A DNA stretch of 64,000 nucleotides from positions 310,001 through 374,000 of the forward strand of contig NZ_JNJA01000001.1 in assembly GCF_000702665.1 (NCBI RefSeq), read 5' to 3'. The notes beneath the pieces are model-generated. The model was not told the origin of the DNA. It did no database searches and saw nothing but the letters and a program-made list of their open reading frames with translations. Of the stretch, positions 16,618-23,979 are shown piece by piece. This DNA comes from Solidesulfovibrio alcoholivorans DSM 5433 (GTDB lineage Bacteria > Desulfobacterota > Desulfovibrionia > Desulfovibrionales > Desulfovibrionaceae). Both the position numbers and the translations under genes were made by a program. How positions within the stretch are numbered: position 1 is the first letter of the stretch; each line of letters opens with the position of its first letter.

Positions 16618-16728
16618 AGATAAGCCGCATCGCCCATGGCGTCAAGCCGATCGAGGCGGCAGGGGACCGTCCCCGCCGCCGGGACCCCGGGCGGTCCCGG
16701 CGACAGGGAAACGACCTCCCGGCCGGCG

Positions 16729-17436
16729 CTACACGACCCGCGCGAGGATGCCGATCGTGTCGAAGTACTTGCCGGCCTCGGCGCGCATCATGTCGCGGTC
16801 GCGCACCGCGTAGGGGTTGTCGGACTTGAGCCAGTCGCGCCAGGCCACGTCATGGCAGGCCATGGAAAAACAGTCCTCCAGCCTGACGGCGGACGAGCGC
16901 CCGAAGAGGTCCGCCCACCAGGCGACGGTGTAGAAGTTGATGTCCTCCTGCCAGTACGGACACAGTTCCTCGGGCACGCCGCCCGTGAAGTCCTCCTTCA
17001 GGCCCGGGACCGCGATGGCGATCAGGCCGCCGGGACGCAGAAACGGCGTCAGGTGCGTCTCCAGGAAGCCGTCCCTGGCTCCGAAATAGAGGTAGGCGTC
17101 CAGGCAGAAAACGGCGTCGAAATAGCCCCGGGCAAAAGGCAGGGCGTCGGCTTGCCCATGCACGGGAACGACCCTGTCCTCGAAATGCTGCCGGCAAAAC
17201 CGCTCATGGTTGTCCGTGGCGTCGATCCACAGATCGTAGGCGAAGATCCGCGCCGACGACCGCGAAGCCAGGTACATGGAGGATAGGCCCGTGCCGCAGC
17301 CCAGGTCCAGCACGCGCCGGGCATCCTTGATATCGACCCTTTCCAGCAATTCCCCGGCCCAGCGCAGGCAGTTGGGGCCCATCATGTTTTGCAGCACAAA
17401 GGAAGTTTCGAAAATAGCGGTTTCAATGCGTTCCAT
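16729..17436 (-). CDS. Class I SAM-dependent methyltransferase
   Basis: The 235-residue protein has the Rossmann-type SAM fold. Motif I is VLDLGCGTGLSS near residue 43, motif II is around FAYDLWID, and the acidic post-motif region is YFDAVFCLDAYLYFG. The C-terminal part has an aromatic patch (CPYWQEDINFYTVAWWADLF) that may form the acceptor pocket; it resembles small-molecule methyltransferases of the cyclopropane-synthase/UbiE type. The acceptor is unknown. It is the gene just upstream of the riboswitch-exchanger unit on the same strand. Confidence 0.88.
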   Translation of the reverse strand: MERIETAIFETSFVLQNMMGPNCLRWAGELLERVDIKDARRVLDLGCGTGLSSMYLASRSSARIFAYDLWIDATDNHERFCRQHFEDRVVPVHGQADALPFARGYFDAVFCLDAYLYFGARDGFLETHLTPFLRPGGLIAIAVPGLKEDFTGGVPEELCPYWQEDINFYTVAWWADLFGRSSAVRLEDCFSMACHDVAWRDWLKSDNPYAVRDRDMMRAEAGKYFDTIGILARVV

Positions 17437-17655
17437 ACCGTCCTCGCAATGTTGGATTCGGGGACAGCATAGCAGATGCCCCGTCCGGGGAAACCTCCTT
17501 TCCTCTTGCGAAACGAAGACGCGACAAGGCGACGCTTCCGCCTCGGGTCAAACGGCGGGCAAACGGGCTTGCGGCAATGCGGCCGGAGCCCAAGCGCGGT
17601 GACGGCCGCCGGGCGCTGGGGCTTCCGGGGTGCCTGTGCGGCCAAGGGCAGGCGT

Positions 17656-17686
17656 AAAAAAAGCCCGCCTTGGGACCAAGGCGGGC
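17656..17686 (-). terminator. Intrinsic terminator of the CD3324-like gene
   Basis: On the minus strand GCCCGCCTTGG and CCAAGGCGGGC form a perfect 11-base stem with a two-base loop, followed directly by seven U residues. It starts 12 bases after the stop of the gene at 17698. Confidence 0.9.
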
Positions 17687-17697
17687 GTGGACTCGCT

Positions 17698-17973
17698 CTA
17701 ACCCGTGTCTTTCACGGCAAGAATCTTATAAACGGTTTTGGGCGACAAGCAGTAGGACGTAGCGATGACCTCGACAGGCGTTCCGCGCAGGTATTTTTCG
17801 CGGATCGCGGCATTGCGGGCGCGCAAAAGCGTCCGGGCGTCGTTGCCTTCGCCCCAGCGCCGCCTGTTTTCCTCCTTGCGGGGGATGTACAGGTATGCGC
17901 CATCGACATGGTTTTGTATCGCTTCAAGCAGCTGCGCGGGCAGCACCTCGCTTGCGTTGGTATATGCCATCAT
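17698..17973 (-). CDS. CD3324 family helix-turn-helix protein
   Basis: The 91-residue protein starts MMAYTNASEVLPAQLLEAIQ and contains VDGAYLYIPRKEENRRRWGE, the typical opening of the CD3324/YxaI-like family. It ends with a helix-turn-helix of the Mor type (RNAAIREKYLRGTPVEVIAT then YCLSPKTVYKIL). Members are small putative DNA-binding regulators, often single genes. The start overlaps a GGGGGGAG ribosome-binding site that abuts a perfect 18-base palindrome, which suggests autoregulation. A strong terminator closes the gene, making it a monocistronic unit. Confidence 0.85.
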   Translation of the reverse strand: MMAYTNASEVLPAQLLEAIQNHVDGAYLYIPRKEENRRRWGEGNDARTLLRARNAAIREKYLRGTPVEVIATSYCLSPKTVYKILAVKDTG

Positions 17974-17980
17974 GCTCCCC

Positions 17981-17998
17981 CCTAAAATATATTTTAGG
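17981..17998. promoter_or_regulatory. Perfect 18-bp palindrome upstream of the CD3324-like gene
   Basis: CCTAAAATATATTTTAGG is a perfect palindrome lying seven bases before the start codon and touching its purine-rich ribosome-binding site. It may be an operator for the encoded helix-turn-helix protein, or an RNA hairpin that limits translation. A second imperfect repeat (GCATGCGATAGC/GCTATGCATGC, 18033-18059) lies further upstream. Confidence 0.6.
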
Positions 17999-18191
17999 AT
18001 CGAGCAAAGGCCACCCCATTTTCTTTAGTCGAGCATGCGATAGCCTTTGCTATGCATGCGGCACAAGATCCAACGGTCTGTTGCTATGCACAAAAGCCTC
18101 TCTTTTTCCGCGCTCCCTACCCTTGCCCAGGGCAGGCTGTCAATCGAGTCCGCCCTGTCCATCCACCACAAGGCTCTTCCCTTTCGGAGTG

Positions 18192-18222
18192 GTCCAGGAG
18201 GGGCCCCCGGCCCCTCCTGGAC
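18192..18222 (-). terminator. GC-rich hairpin downstream of the stress-protein pair
   Basis: GTCCAGGAGGGGCC and GGCCCCTCCTGGAC are perfect 14-base arms around CCC, about 37 bases after the stop of the gene at 18259. It belongs to a class of GGAGG/CCTCC intergenic hairpins seen several times in the window, and probably ends the 19410-18259 transcript. Confidence 0.6.
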
Positions 18223-18258
18223 GTCGGAGACGTTCTTCCCCTCATCCGCCCCCGGACA

Positions 18259-18522
18259 TCACGCGTCCGGGCCGGGCAGCTGTTGCAGCATCTTTTCCGA
18301 AAACTGGTAGAGGATATCCACGGCGAAGGCGAATTCCGGCACTTCCTCGCGCCACAGGGCCATGAGATACTTGACCTGCGCCCTGGCCGCCGCGATCTCG
18401 GAGGGCGTCTCGGCGTTGTTGATCGCGGCCAGGGCCTCGAGGTACTCGTCGCTCAAAAACGCCGTGACCATGCCGCGGGACACGCGTTCCTTGTCCAGTC
18501 CGTCCCAAACGCCAGACGCCAT
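18259..18522 (-). CDS. Small helical hypothetical protein, operon with Usp gene
   Basis: The 87-residue product is mostly helical and acidic (EYLEALAAINNAETPSEIAA, then AQVKYLMALWREEVPEFAFA). I do not recognise the family. AAGGAG is six bases before the ATG, and the gene starts 18 bases after the universal-stress-protein stop, so the two are co-transcribed. No cysteines, membrane segments or signal peptide are present. A role in stress response is suggested only by the neighbour. Confidence 0.75.
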   Translation of the reverse strand: MASGVWDGLDKERVSRGMVTAFLSDEYLEALAAINNAETPSEIAAARAQVKYLMALWREEVPEFAFAVDILYQFSEKMLQQLPGPDA

Positions 18523-18540
18523 CGCAGTCTCCTTGTGGGG

Positions 18541-19410
18541 TCACTTGCAAAGCCACAGCGCCGCGCCTTCGATGCCGCGCAGGATCTTGAGGCTGGTCGT
18601 GGCGAAAATGTGGTTGAGGGTCGAGGGCTTATGGCTGGTGCGGCCGATGGCCACGGCGGCGTAGCGGTTCGCCTGCGCTTCGTGCAAGATGGTCCGGGCC
18701 GGGTTGGACGAGGTCATCACCTTGATGGAGATGCGTTCGTCCGGGATGCCGTTGGCCTTGATCTCGGCCAGGGCGCGGCCGAAGATTTCCTCGGCGTCGA
18801 TGCAGCGGTCGTCGCCGCAGACATGCAGCAAGGTGATGTCGTGCCCGGGCTCGCGTTGCAGCATGTAGCCCACGTGGTCGGCCACGCGCATGCACTCCTC
18901 GGAGCCGTCCACGCACACCAGCACGTTTTTACGATCCTTTTCCGGGTTGCGGCAGATCCAGATGGGAAACGAGAGCTGCTCCCAGAGGATGCGATGGGAA
19001 ACGCTGTCCGTGACCATCTCCTCGAACCAGGAAAGCCCCCGCCGCCCCAGCACGGCCGCGTCGTAGAGCCCTTCCTCGGACTCCTTGATGATCTCCTTGA
19101 CCGTGCCGAGTTTGCCGTGGGAAAATTTGACGGACACCTGCTCCTTGGAAAACCCCATGGATGCAAGCCACTGCTTGGCGTTCTCCATGGCCGGCACGCC
19201 GTGGGCGGCCTTGTCCTCCTCGATGTGCACGAGGGCTTCGGGATTGGCTTCCAGGTTGATGGGGTCGAGCCGCCAGTCCGGCTTGCGCGGCACGACGTAA
19301 AAAAGCGTCAATTTGAGCGATTCCCGGTTCGTAAAAAAATGGTGTACGAAACGCAGGCTCTGCGACGTGTGGAAATCGTCGCTCACGGCCACAAGCAAAT
19401 GCTTATCCAT
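18541..19410 (-). CDS. Tandem universal stress protein
   Basis: The 289-residue protein holds two UspA-like domains. The first starts MDKHLLVAVSDDFHTSQSLR and ends around residue 140; the second starts KNVLVCVDGSEECMRVADHV near residue 165 and ends AIGRTSHKPSTLNHIFATTS. The second domain keeps a G-x-x-S/T-like nucleotide-binding region near its end, while the first has GRRGLSWFEEMVTDSVSHRI, where the family has G-(9)-G-(S/T). These proteins are cytoplasmic and respond to starvation, redox or energy stress. The small gene downstream lies 18 bases away. Confidence 0.92.
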   Translation of the reverse strand: MDKHLLVAVSDDFHTSQSLRFVHHFFTNRESLKLTLFYVVPRKPDWRLDPINLEANPEALVHIEEDKAAHGVPAMENAKQWLASMGFSKEQVSVKFSHGKLGTVKEIIKESEEGLYDAAVLGRRGLSWFEEMVTDSVSHRILWEQLSFPIWICRNPEKDRKNVLVCVDGSEECMRVADHVGYMLQREPGHDITLLHVCGDDRCIDAEEIFGRALAEIKANGIPDERISIKVMTSSNPARTILHEAQANRYAAVAIGRTSHKPSTLNHIFATTSLKILRGIEGAALWLCK

Positions 19411-19552
19411 GAGGCGCGTCCTTTTCGGCGGGCAGACGGACAGGCCCGGGGTCGAGGGGTTTGTTTTTTATGCGGATAAAACATCTTGCGCGATCTTGGA
19501 AAGGGTTTATTCTCCTCTTCGATGATGATTTTCATTTTCAAGGAGTGCGCCC

Positions 19553-19717
19553 GTGGACAAATTCATCGTTTTCCTGATCATCGCCCTGGCGGCCGGCTAC
19601 GTCATCCGGCGGTTCTTCTTCAAGAAACAAGGCGGGTGCGGCTGCGGTTGCAGCGGTGGCTGCGACGCGCCGGACAAGAAGGGCTCATGCTGCGGCGACG
19701 GCCCCAAGCCCTTGTAG
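19553..19717 (+). CDS. FeoB-associated-type Cys-rich small membrane protein
   Basis: A 54-residue frame starts with GTG, seven bases after AAGGAG. It encodes one N-terminal membrane helix (DKFIVFLIIALAAGYVIRRF) and a cysteine-rich tail (GGCGCGCSGGC and GSCCGDG). This matches the FeoB-associated Cys-rich membrane protein family, which is thought to help ferrous-iron handling. No feoA or feoB is in the window. Its last 31 bases overlap the start of the next gene in another frame, so the two are probably translationally linked. The seven cysteines in 27 residues argue strongly that the frame is real. Confidence 0.8.
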   Translation: MDKFIVFLIIALAAGYVIRRFFFKKQGGCGCGCSGGCDAPDKKGSCCGDGPKPL

Positions 19718-20577
19718 CCGGACTGCTTCTGCTCGTCGGCCTTGCCGCCGCCGGGCCGGCCGTCGCCTGCACGTTGTTCGGCCTGGCCGGGCCCGATGCC
19801 GCCGGCGGGGGGACGCTGCTCGTCAAAAACCGCGACTGGCGACCGGACCAGACGCAACGCCTGGAGCTGGTTTCGCCTGCCGGAGGCACCCCGTACCTCG
19901 GGCTTATCGCCACGGGTGGCGGGGCCTCGGGGCTCAAGGCCGGCGTCAATGCGGCCGGGCTGTCCGTGATTTCGGCCACGGCCTCGAGCATTCCCCGCGA
20001 GGAGCGCAAGGCCGAAAAAGGCGTCGGCGGCATCCTGCGCCGCCTGCTCACCGAGTGCGGCAGCGTGGAGCAGGCCCTGGCGCGCCGGGATCTTTTCGCC
20101 CACGCCAAGCCCTGCTTCTACATGCTCGCCGACCGCCGCGAGATCGCCCGGGTGGAAACCGCGCCGGGCGGACGCTTCGCGGTCACGCGCGTTTCCCGCG
20201 GCCCGCTGTGGCAGACCAACCACTACCTGGAGCCGTCGCTCGCGGGGTTCAACCGCACCATCGGCGTATCGAGCCGCATCCGCGCGGCGCGCATCGAAAG
20301 CCTGCTCGACTCCCTCAAAAAGCCCGCGAACCTCGACGCCCTGCTCGCCCTTTCGCGCGATCGGGCGGACGGCCCGGACAACAGCCTCTGGCGCACGGGC
20401 GGGACGCCCGCGTCCACGCGCACCATGGCCACCTTCGCCGTGGCCATGCCGCCGCAAGGGCCGGGCACGCTGTATCTGCGCACCGCAGACCCCGACGCGC
20501 CCGAGCGCACGTTTACCCTCCGTCTCGACGCGGCCGTCTTTACGGGGAAAAGCGCCCTTGCGCGCAGCGCCAAGTGA
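19687..20577 (+). CDS. Secreted Ntn-hydrolase, linear amide C-N hydrolase/C45-like
   Basis: The 296-residue protein has a signal peptide (RRR, then a hydrophobic stretch to PAVA) whose cleavage after Ala27 would leave Cys28 at the new N terminus, in CTLFGLAG. An N-terminal cysteine nucleophile is what choloylglycine hydrolases and acyl-CoA:isopenicillin-type C45 enzymes need. Further support comes from VKNRDW and GVNAAGLSVISA, both typical of this Ntn fold. It should act in the periplasm on a linear amide or acyl ester. Start 19687 is chosen because it gives the full signal peptide. It overlaps the small Cys-rich gene upstream, and overlaps the convergent nitroreductase gene by 38 bases. Confidence 0.75.
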   Translation: MLRRRPQALVAGLLLLVGLAAAGPAVACTLFGLAGPDAAGGGTLLVKNRDWRPDQTQRLELVSPAGGTPYLGLIATGGGASGLKAGVNAAGLSVISATASSIPREERKAEKGVGGILRRLLTECGSVEQALARRDLFAHAKPCFYMLADRREIARVETAPGGRFAVTRVSRGPLWQTNHYLEPSLAGFNRTIGVSSRIRAARIESLLDSLKKPANLDALLALSRDRADGPDNSLWRTGGTPASTRTMATFAVAMPPQGPGTLYLRTADPDAPERTFTLRLDAAVFTGKSALARSAK

Positions 20578-21358
20578 CTCGCAGCGGTTTTCGCGGCGGC
20601 AGATGGCGCAGGGAAAAGCGCGGATAGCCGAGCATGAGCCCGCCGTACATGACATGACCGTCCGGCAGGGCGAGCAAGTCCCGAACCGGCGGATGGACCG
20701 AGGCCACATAGCGCAAAATGCCGGCCCAGCATGCGCCAAGTCCGTGAAAATGCGCGGCCAACTCCAGGTGGGCCAGGGCGATGACGCAGTCCGTGGCCGG
20801 CGGGATGGGGGCCTCGGCGGGGGCGTGGACAAGGACCAGGCAGGGCGCGTGGCGCAGGATGGAATCCTCGCCGGCGTCGTAGGCGCGCAGGAAATCCGGG
20901 CTGCGCCCCGTGGCCCGCAGCAGGTCGGCGCAGCCGGCGGCCAGGGCCGCGATGCACGCCTTGTCCTCGATCACAAGAAATTCCGCAGGCTGGCCGTTTA
21001 AGGCCGACGGCGCGTAGCGCGCCGCTTCGAAGCACGCGATAAGCGTTTCGCGCGGCACCGGGCGCGCGGCGAAATGGCGTACCGAGCGCCGGGACTGCAT
21101 GAAGCCGACGAGGGCCCCGGGTGAGACGTCCGGGACGGGCGTGGCGACGGCCAGGCTTTCCTGGGCGACGCCGCCCAGGCACAGGCAGCCCCGGGGACAT
21201 ACGGCCAGACAGTGGCCGCAGCCGATGCATGCCGCCTCCAGACGCGGCCCAGGCACAGGGTAGCCTTCAATATCGGTTTCGAGCAGCGACAGCGGACACT
21301 CGAGCACGCACAGCCCGTCCCGGGCGCAACGCTCCCGATCGATCTCCACACGCGACAT
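20540..21358 (-). CDS. Ferredoxin-nitroreductase fusion protein
   Basis: The 272-residue protein has an N-terminal ferredoxin-like domain (residues 1-75) and a nitroreductase FMN domain (about 85-260, starting MQSRRSVRHFAARPVPRETL). The second cluster motif CIGCGHCLAVCP is normal. The first reads CARDGLCVLECP, where aspartate stands in place of the second cysteine, as in ferredoxins with an Asp-ligated or 3Fe cluster. Family members are flavin reductases of nitro compounds, quinones or unknown substrates in anaerobes. ATG 21358 is preferred to the GTG one codon earlier because of its spacing from GAGGG. Confidence 0.88.
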   Translation of the reverse strand: MSRVEIDRERCARDGLCVLECPLSLLETDIEGYPVPGPRLEAACIGCGHCLAVCPRGCLCLGGVAQESLAVATPVPDVSPGALVGFMQSRRSVRHFAARPVPRETLIACFEAARYAPSALNGQPAEFLVIEDKACIAALAAGCADLLRATGRSPDFLRAYDAGEDSILRHAPCLVLVHAPAEAPIPPATDCVIALAHLELAAHFHGLGACWAGILRYVASVHPPVRDLLALPDGHVMYGGLMLGYPRFSLRHLPPRKPLRVTWRCAQGRFSP

Positions 21359-21382
21359 CACAACCCTCGCTGGTTACTGTGC

Positions 21383-21430
21383 GGGGAGGAGGCCTCCGGC
21401 GGGCAAAGGGCTTCGCTCTCTGGAAGCCTT
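21383..21430 (+). repeat. Intergenic GCCTCC-GGCGG repeat copy
   Basis: The segment GGAGGCCTCCGGCGGGCAAA followed by a short stem and CTGGAAGCC matches another copy at 61051-61100. It lies upstream of the nitroreductase start, in the space before the trxC terminator. It looks like one member of a dispersed chromosomal repeat family. Confidence 0.5.
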
Positions 21431-21480
21431 AAAAAGATTCCGCGCATCGGCCTCACCATGAAGCCCCCCGTCGAGGGGGT

Positions 21481-21503
21481 CCGGGGGGCATCATGCCCCC
21501 CGG
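21481..21503 (-). terminator. GC-rich hairpin after trxC (repeat-family member)
   Basis: CCGGGGGGCA and TGCCCCCCGG form perfect ten-base arms around TCA. On the minus strand the stem is preceded by GCCTCCGGCGG, 32 bases past the trxC stop. The same arrangement follows ilvD at 51208-51232, so it is probably a dispersed terminator-like element. Confidence 0.6.
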
Positions 21504-21534
21504 CCGCCGGAGGCTTTCTCTTCTCATTCCGGTT

Positions 21535-21969
21535 CTACAAATTCTGCCGCGTCCACGCGACCAGGTCGGCGGCGCTGCGCGCGCCGGAGATGCGGGCCTT
21601 TTCCCGGCCGCCCTCGAAGAGGACCATGGTGGGCACGCCCTGGATGTGCATGCGGTCGGCGATGGCGAGTTCTTCCTGGGTGTCGCATTTCGCCAGGATG
21701 ACGCGGGGATGGAGCATGGCCGCGGCCTGATCGAAGGCCGGGGCCATGGCGCGGCAGGGGGCGCACCAGGGAGCCCAGAAATCGACCAGCACGGGCAGGT
21801 CGCTTTTGGCGATAAACGTGTCGAAATTGGCTGCGGTCAGGTGCACGGGATGCGGATCGAGGATGGGGGCGCGGCATTTGCCGCACACCGGGCCGCTGTC
21901 CAGGCGGCCCGTAAGGACGCGGTTGACGGCCAGGCACTTGGGACAGACGGCGTGTATGGCATCGGGCAT
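21535..21969 (-). CDS. trxC: Thioredoxin 2 (zinc-ribbon thioredoxin)
   Basis: The 144-residue protein has the N-terminal zinc-binding domain of thioredoxin 2 (CPKCLAVNR then VCGKCRAPI), followed by a thioredoxin fold with the active site FWAPWCAPCRAM near residue 62 and the cis-proline loop GVPTMVLFEGG. It reduces protein disulfides in the cytoplasm, and the zinc domain makes it redox-responsive. The start at 21969 is set by a GGAGG nine bases upstream; longer in-frame starts add unrelated residues. It reads in the same direction as the siroheme-decarboxylase gene, 112 bases downstream of it. Confidence 0.92.
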   Translation of the reverse strand: MPDAIHAVCPKCLAVNRVLTGRLDSGPVCGKCRAPILDPHPVHLTAANFDTFIAKSDLPVLVDFWAPWCAPCRAMAPAFDQAAAMLHPRVILAKCDTQEELAIADRMHIQGVPTMVLFEGGREKARISGARSAADLVAWTRQNL

Positions 21970-22081
21970 GTCGGAACCCCTCCGTTTCGCCGACGCGGCA
22001 GGCTGCCAACCCGGCGTTTTTTCTCCAAAGACATAGCCATGCCTTGGCGAAAGGCAATGCCCGCCCACCCTGGCGGCGCGG

Positions 22082-22534
22082 CTAGGCCTCGCTCATGGCG
22101 AAATCGACCCGGATCTTGAACAGCCGGTCGGCGGGCAGGTTGAGGATGGAAATGCCCGTGGCCGCGGTGATCTCCGCCAGGGCCGTCGCGATGGCCTCGC
22201 GCGAGGGGCCGATCATGGTGAACCAGATGTTGAGCGGGTGGTCGCGCAGGTAGTTGTGGGTGACGCCGGGGTGGGCGTTGACCGCCGCGATGAAGGCCTC
22301 GCGCTTGTCCTCGGGGGCGGAGGCGGCGCACAGCGTCGAGAAGAAGCCGATTTTGGCCGACTGGAAGTTGGCCCCGATGCGGCGGATGATGCCTTTTCCC
22401 TTGAGCGCGCGCACGCGGGCCAGGGTTTCGGCCTCGGTCAGGCCCAGTTGTTCGCCGACCACGGCGTAGGGGCGCGGCGCGATGGGAAATCCCGTCTGGA
22501 TGATGTCGAGAATGCGTTTGTCGAGAGCGTCCAT
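22082..22534 (-). CDS. ahbA: Siroheme decarboxylase subunit (AhbA-type, Lrp/AsnC fold)
   Basis: The 150-residue protein has an AsnC-like helix-turn-helix half (MDALDKRILDIIQTGFPIAP) and an RAM-like half with GVTHNYLRDHPLNIWFT. The HNYLRDH and NIWFT signature belongs to the AhbA/AhbB/NirD-type enzymes, which remove two acetate side chains of siroheme to give 12,18-didecarboxysiroheme. This is the alternative heme route used by sulfate reducers. The IRRIGANFQS segment lacks the histidine usual in AhbB, so AhbA is the better match. The partner subunit is not in the window. Confidence 0.8.
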   Translation of the reverse strand: MDALDKRILDIIQTGFPIAPRPYAVVGEQLGLTEAETLARVRALKGKGIIRRIGANFQSAKIGFFSTLCAASAPEDKREAFIAAVNAHPGVTHNYLRDHPLNIWFTMIGPSREAIATALAEITAATGISILNLPADRLFKIRVDFAMSEA

Positions 22535-22546
22535 GTGCTGTGCGCC

Positions 22547-23830
22547 TCATGCTCCGGTTTGGGGCGGCGCTTCGCGCTCCACCCTGTTTCTGCCGCCGTC
22601 CTTGGCCCGGTACAGCGCCTTGTCGGCGCGGGAGAGCATCGCTTCCGGAGCCTCGCCCTGCATATGCTGGCTCGCGCCGAAACTCGCCGTCACGCGGCCG
22701 GCCACGGCGAAATCCTCGCCGGCCACGGCCAGGCGCAGCCGTTCGGCCAGCCCCGCCGCCCGGGCCAGGTCGATGCCCGGGGCCACGACCACGAACTCCT
22801 CGCCGCCGAAACGCGCGAGCCGGTCCACCTTGCGCAACTGCGCCCGGATGCGGGCCGCAAGCTCCACGAGGACCGCGTCGCCCGCGTCGTGGCCGTGCGT
22901 GTCGTTTATGGCCTTGAAGTGGTCGATGTCCAGCAGCACCGCCGACAGGGGGGAACCGTAGCGGTCCGCCCTGCCCGCCTCGTCGGCCAGGACCTCGGCC
23001 AGCTTGCGGCGGTTGAGCGCCCGTGTCAGGGGATCGAGGTTGGCGAGGTCGAGCAGTTCGCGGCGCTCGAGTTCGAGTTCGGTCACGTCGGCCAGGGTCA
23101 GCAGGCAGCGCGACGGCCCCGGCAGGCGCGTGACCGCCACCTGGAAGACGTGGGGCGGCTGGCCGGGCCGGTCGGGGTGGGTGAGGCGCAACGTATGCTC
23201 GCGGTCGAGGGGATCGTCGGCCAGGCGGCAGGCCCAGGCGGCAAGACCCTCGGCGGGCGGCGGATCGGCCAGGAACTGCTCCAGGGAAAGCCCGCGCGCG
23301 GCGAATTCCTGGCGCGAGGCCAGGCCCAGAAAGCGCAGCCAGGCCCGGTTGATGCCGAGCACCCGCGCGCCCTGCATGATGGCCGCCGGCTGGGGCATGT
23401 CGTCGAGGAGCCGGTGGGCCAGTTCCCAGGCGTCCTCCAGGCGGCGCTTGAGCCCGGCCGCTTCCAGGACCTCGTCCACGGCCTCGCCCAGGGCGGCCGG
23501 GTCGATGGGGCGCTGCGCCACGCGCACCCCGGGCAGGGACACGGTTTCGAGCAGACGGCGGATGTCCCCGGCCGCGCCCGTGACGATAAGCGGCACGCGC
23601 CGGCCGGATTCGCGCAGGGCGGCGGCCAGGGACGCGGCCCCGCCCGGCAGGTCGGCGGCGACCAGCGCGAGATCGGGCGGTTGCAGCGCCAGCGTCCGCA
23701 AGGCGGCCTCCAGACTCTCCACCGCAACCACGCGGGAACAGCGCGGTTTGAGCACCCCTTCCAACAACTCCCTGGCCCAGGGATCGGCCTCGGCCACCAG
23801 GGCGAACGCCCCCTTGCCGTATGCGTCCAT
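22547..23830 (-). CDS. Diguanylate cyclase with receiver-like and PAS domains
   Basis: The 427-residue protein makes cyclic di-GMP from two GTP. An N-terminal receiver-like domain covers residues 1-115 and a PAS-like domain about 135-260, after which a GGDEF domain starts at LDLANLDPLTRALNRRKLAE. The active site is RFGGEEFVVV, and the RxxD inhibitory site RKVD lies five residues before it, so product inhibition is expected. The receiver-like domain starts VAEADPWARELLEG without the usual paired acidic residues and may not be phosphorylated. The start is fixed by GGAGGTGACG directly before ATG. Confidence 0.9.
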   Translation of the reverse strand: MDAYGKGAFALVAEADPWARELLEGVLKPRCSRVVAVESLEAALRTLALQPPDLALVAADLPGGAASLAAALRESGRRVPLIVTGAAGDIRRLLETVSLPGVRVAQRPIDPAALGEAVDEVLEAAGLKRRLEDAWELAHRLLDDMPQPAAIMQGARVLGINRAWLRFLGLASRQEFAARGLSLEQFLADPPPAEGLAAWACRLADDPLDREHTLRLTHPDRPGQPPHVFQVAVTRLPGPSRCLLTLADVTELELERRELLDLANLDPLTRALNRRKLAEVLADEAGRADRYGSPLSAVLLDIDHFKAINDTHGHDAGDAVLVELAARIRAQLRKVDRLARFGGEEFVVVAPGIDLARAAGLAERLRLAVAGEDFAVAGRVTASFGASQHMQGEAPEAMLSRADKALYRAKDGGRNRVEREAPPQTGA

Positions 23831-23979
23831 CGTCACCTCCGGCGCATTGACGCCGCCTCGACGATAAAGCCTCCCGGCCCCCTTGTCATCGCCGTCGCAA
23901 TGGGTATGGTTGCGGTAAGCTGGACACGCGTCTTCCCTGAACGGAGCGACGTTTATGCGGGGCGTGCGAGGAGGCTGCC

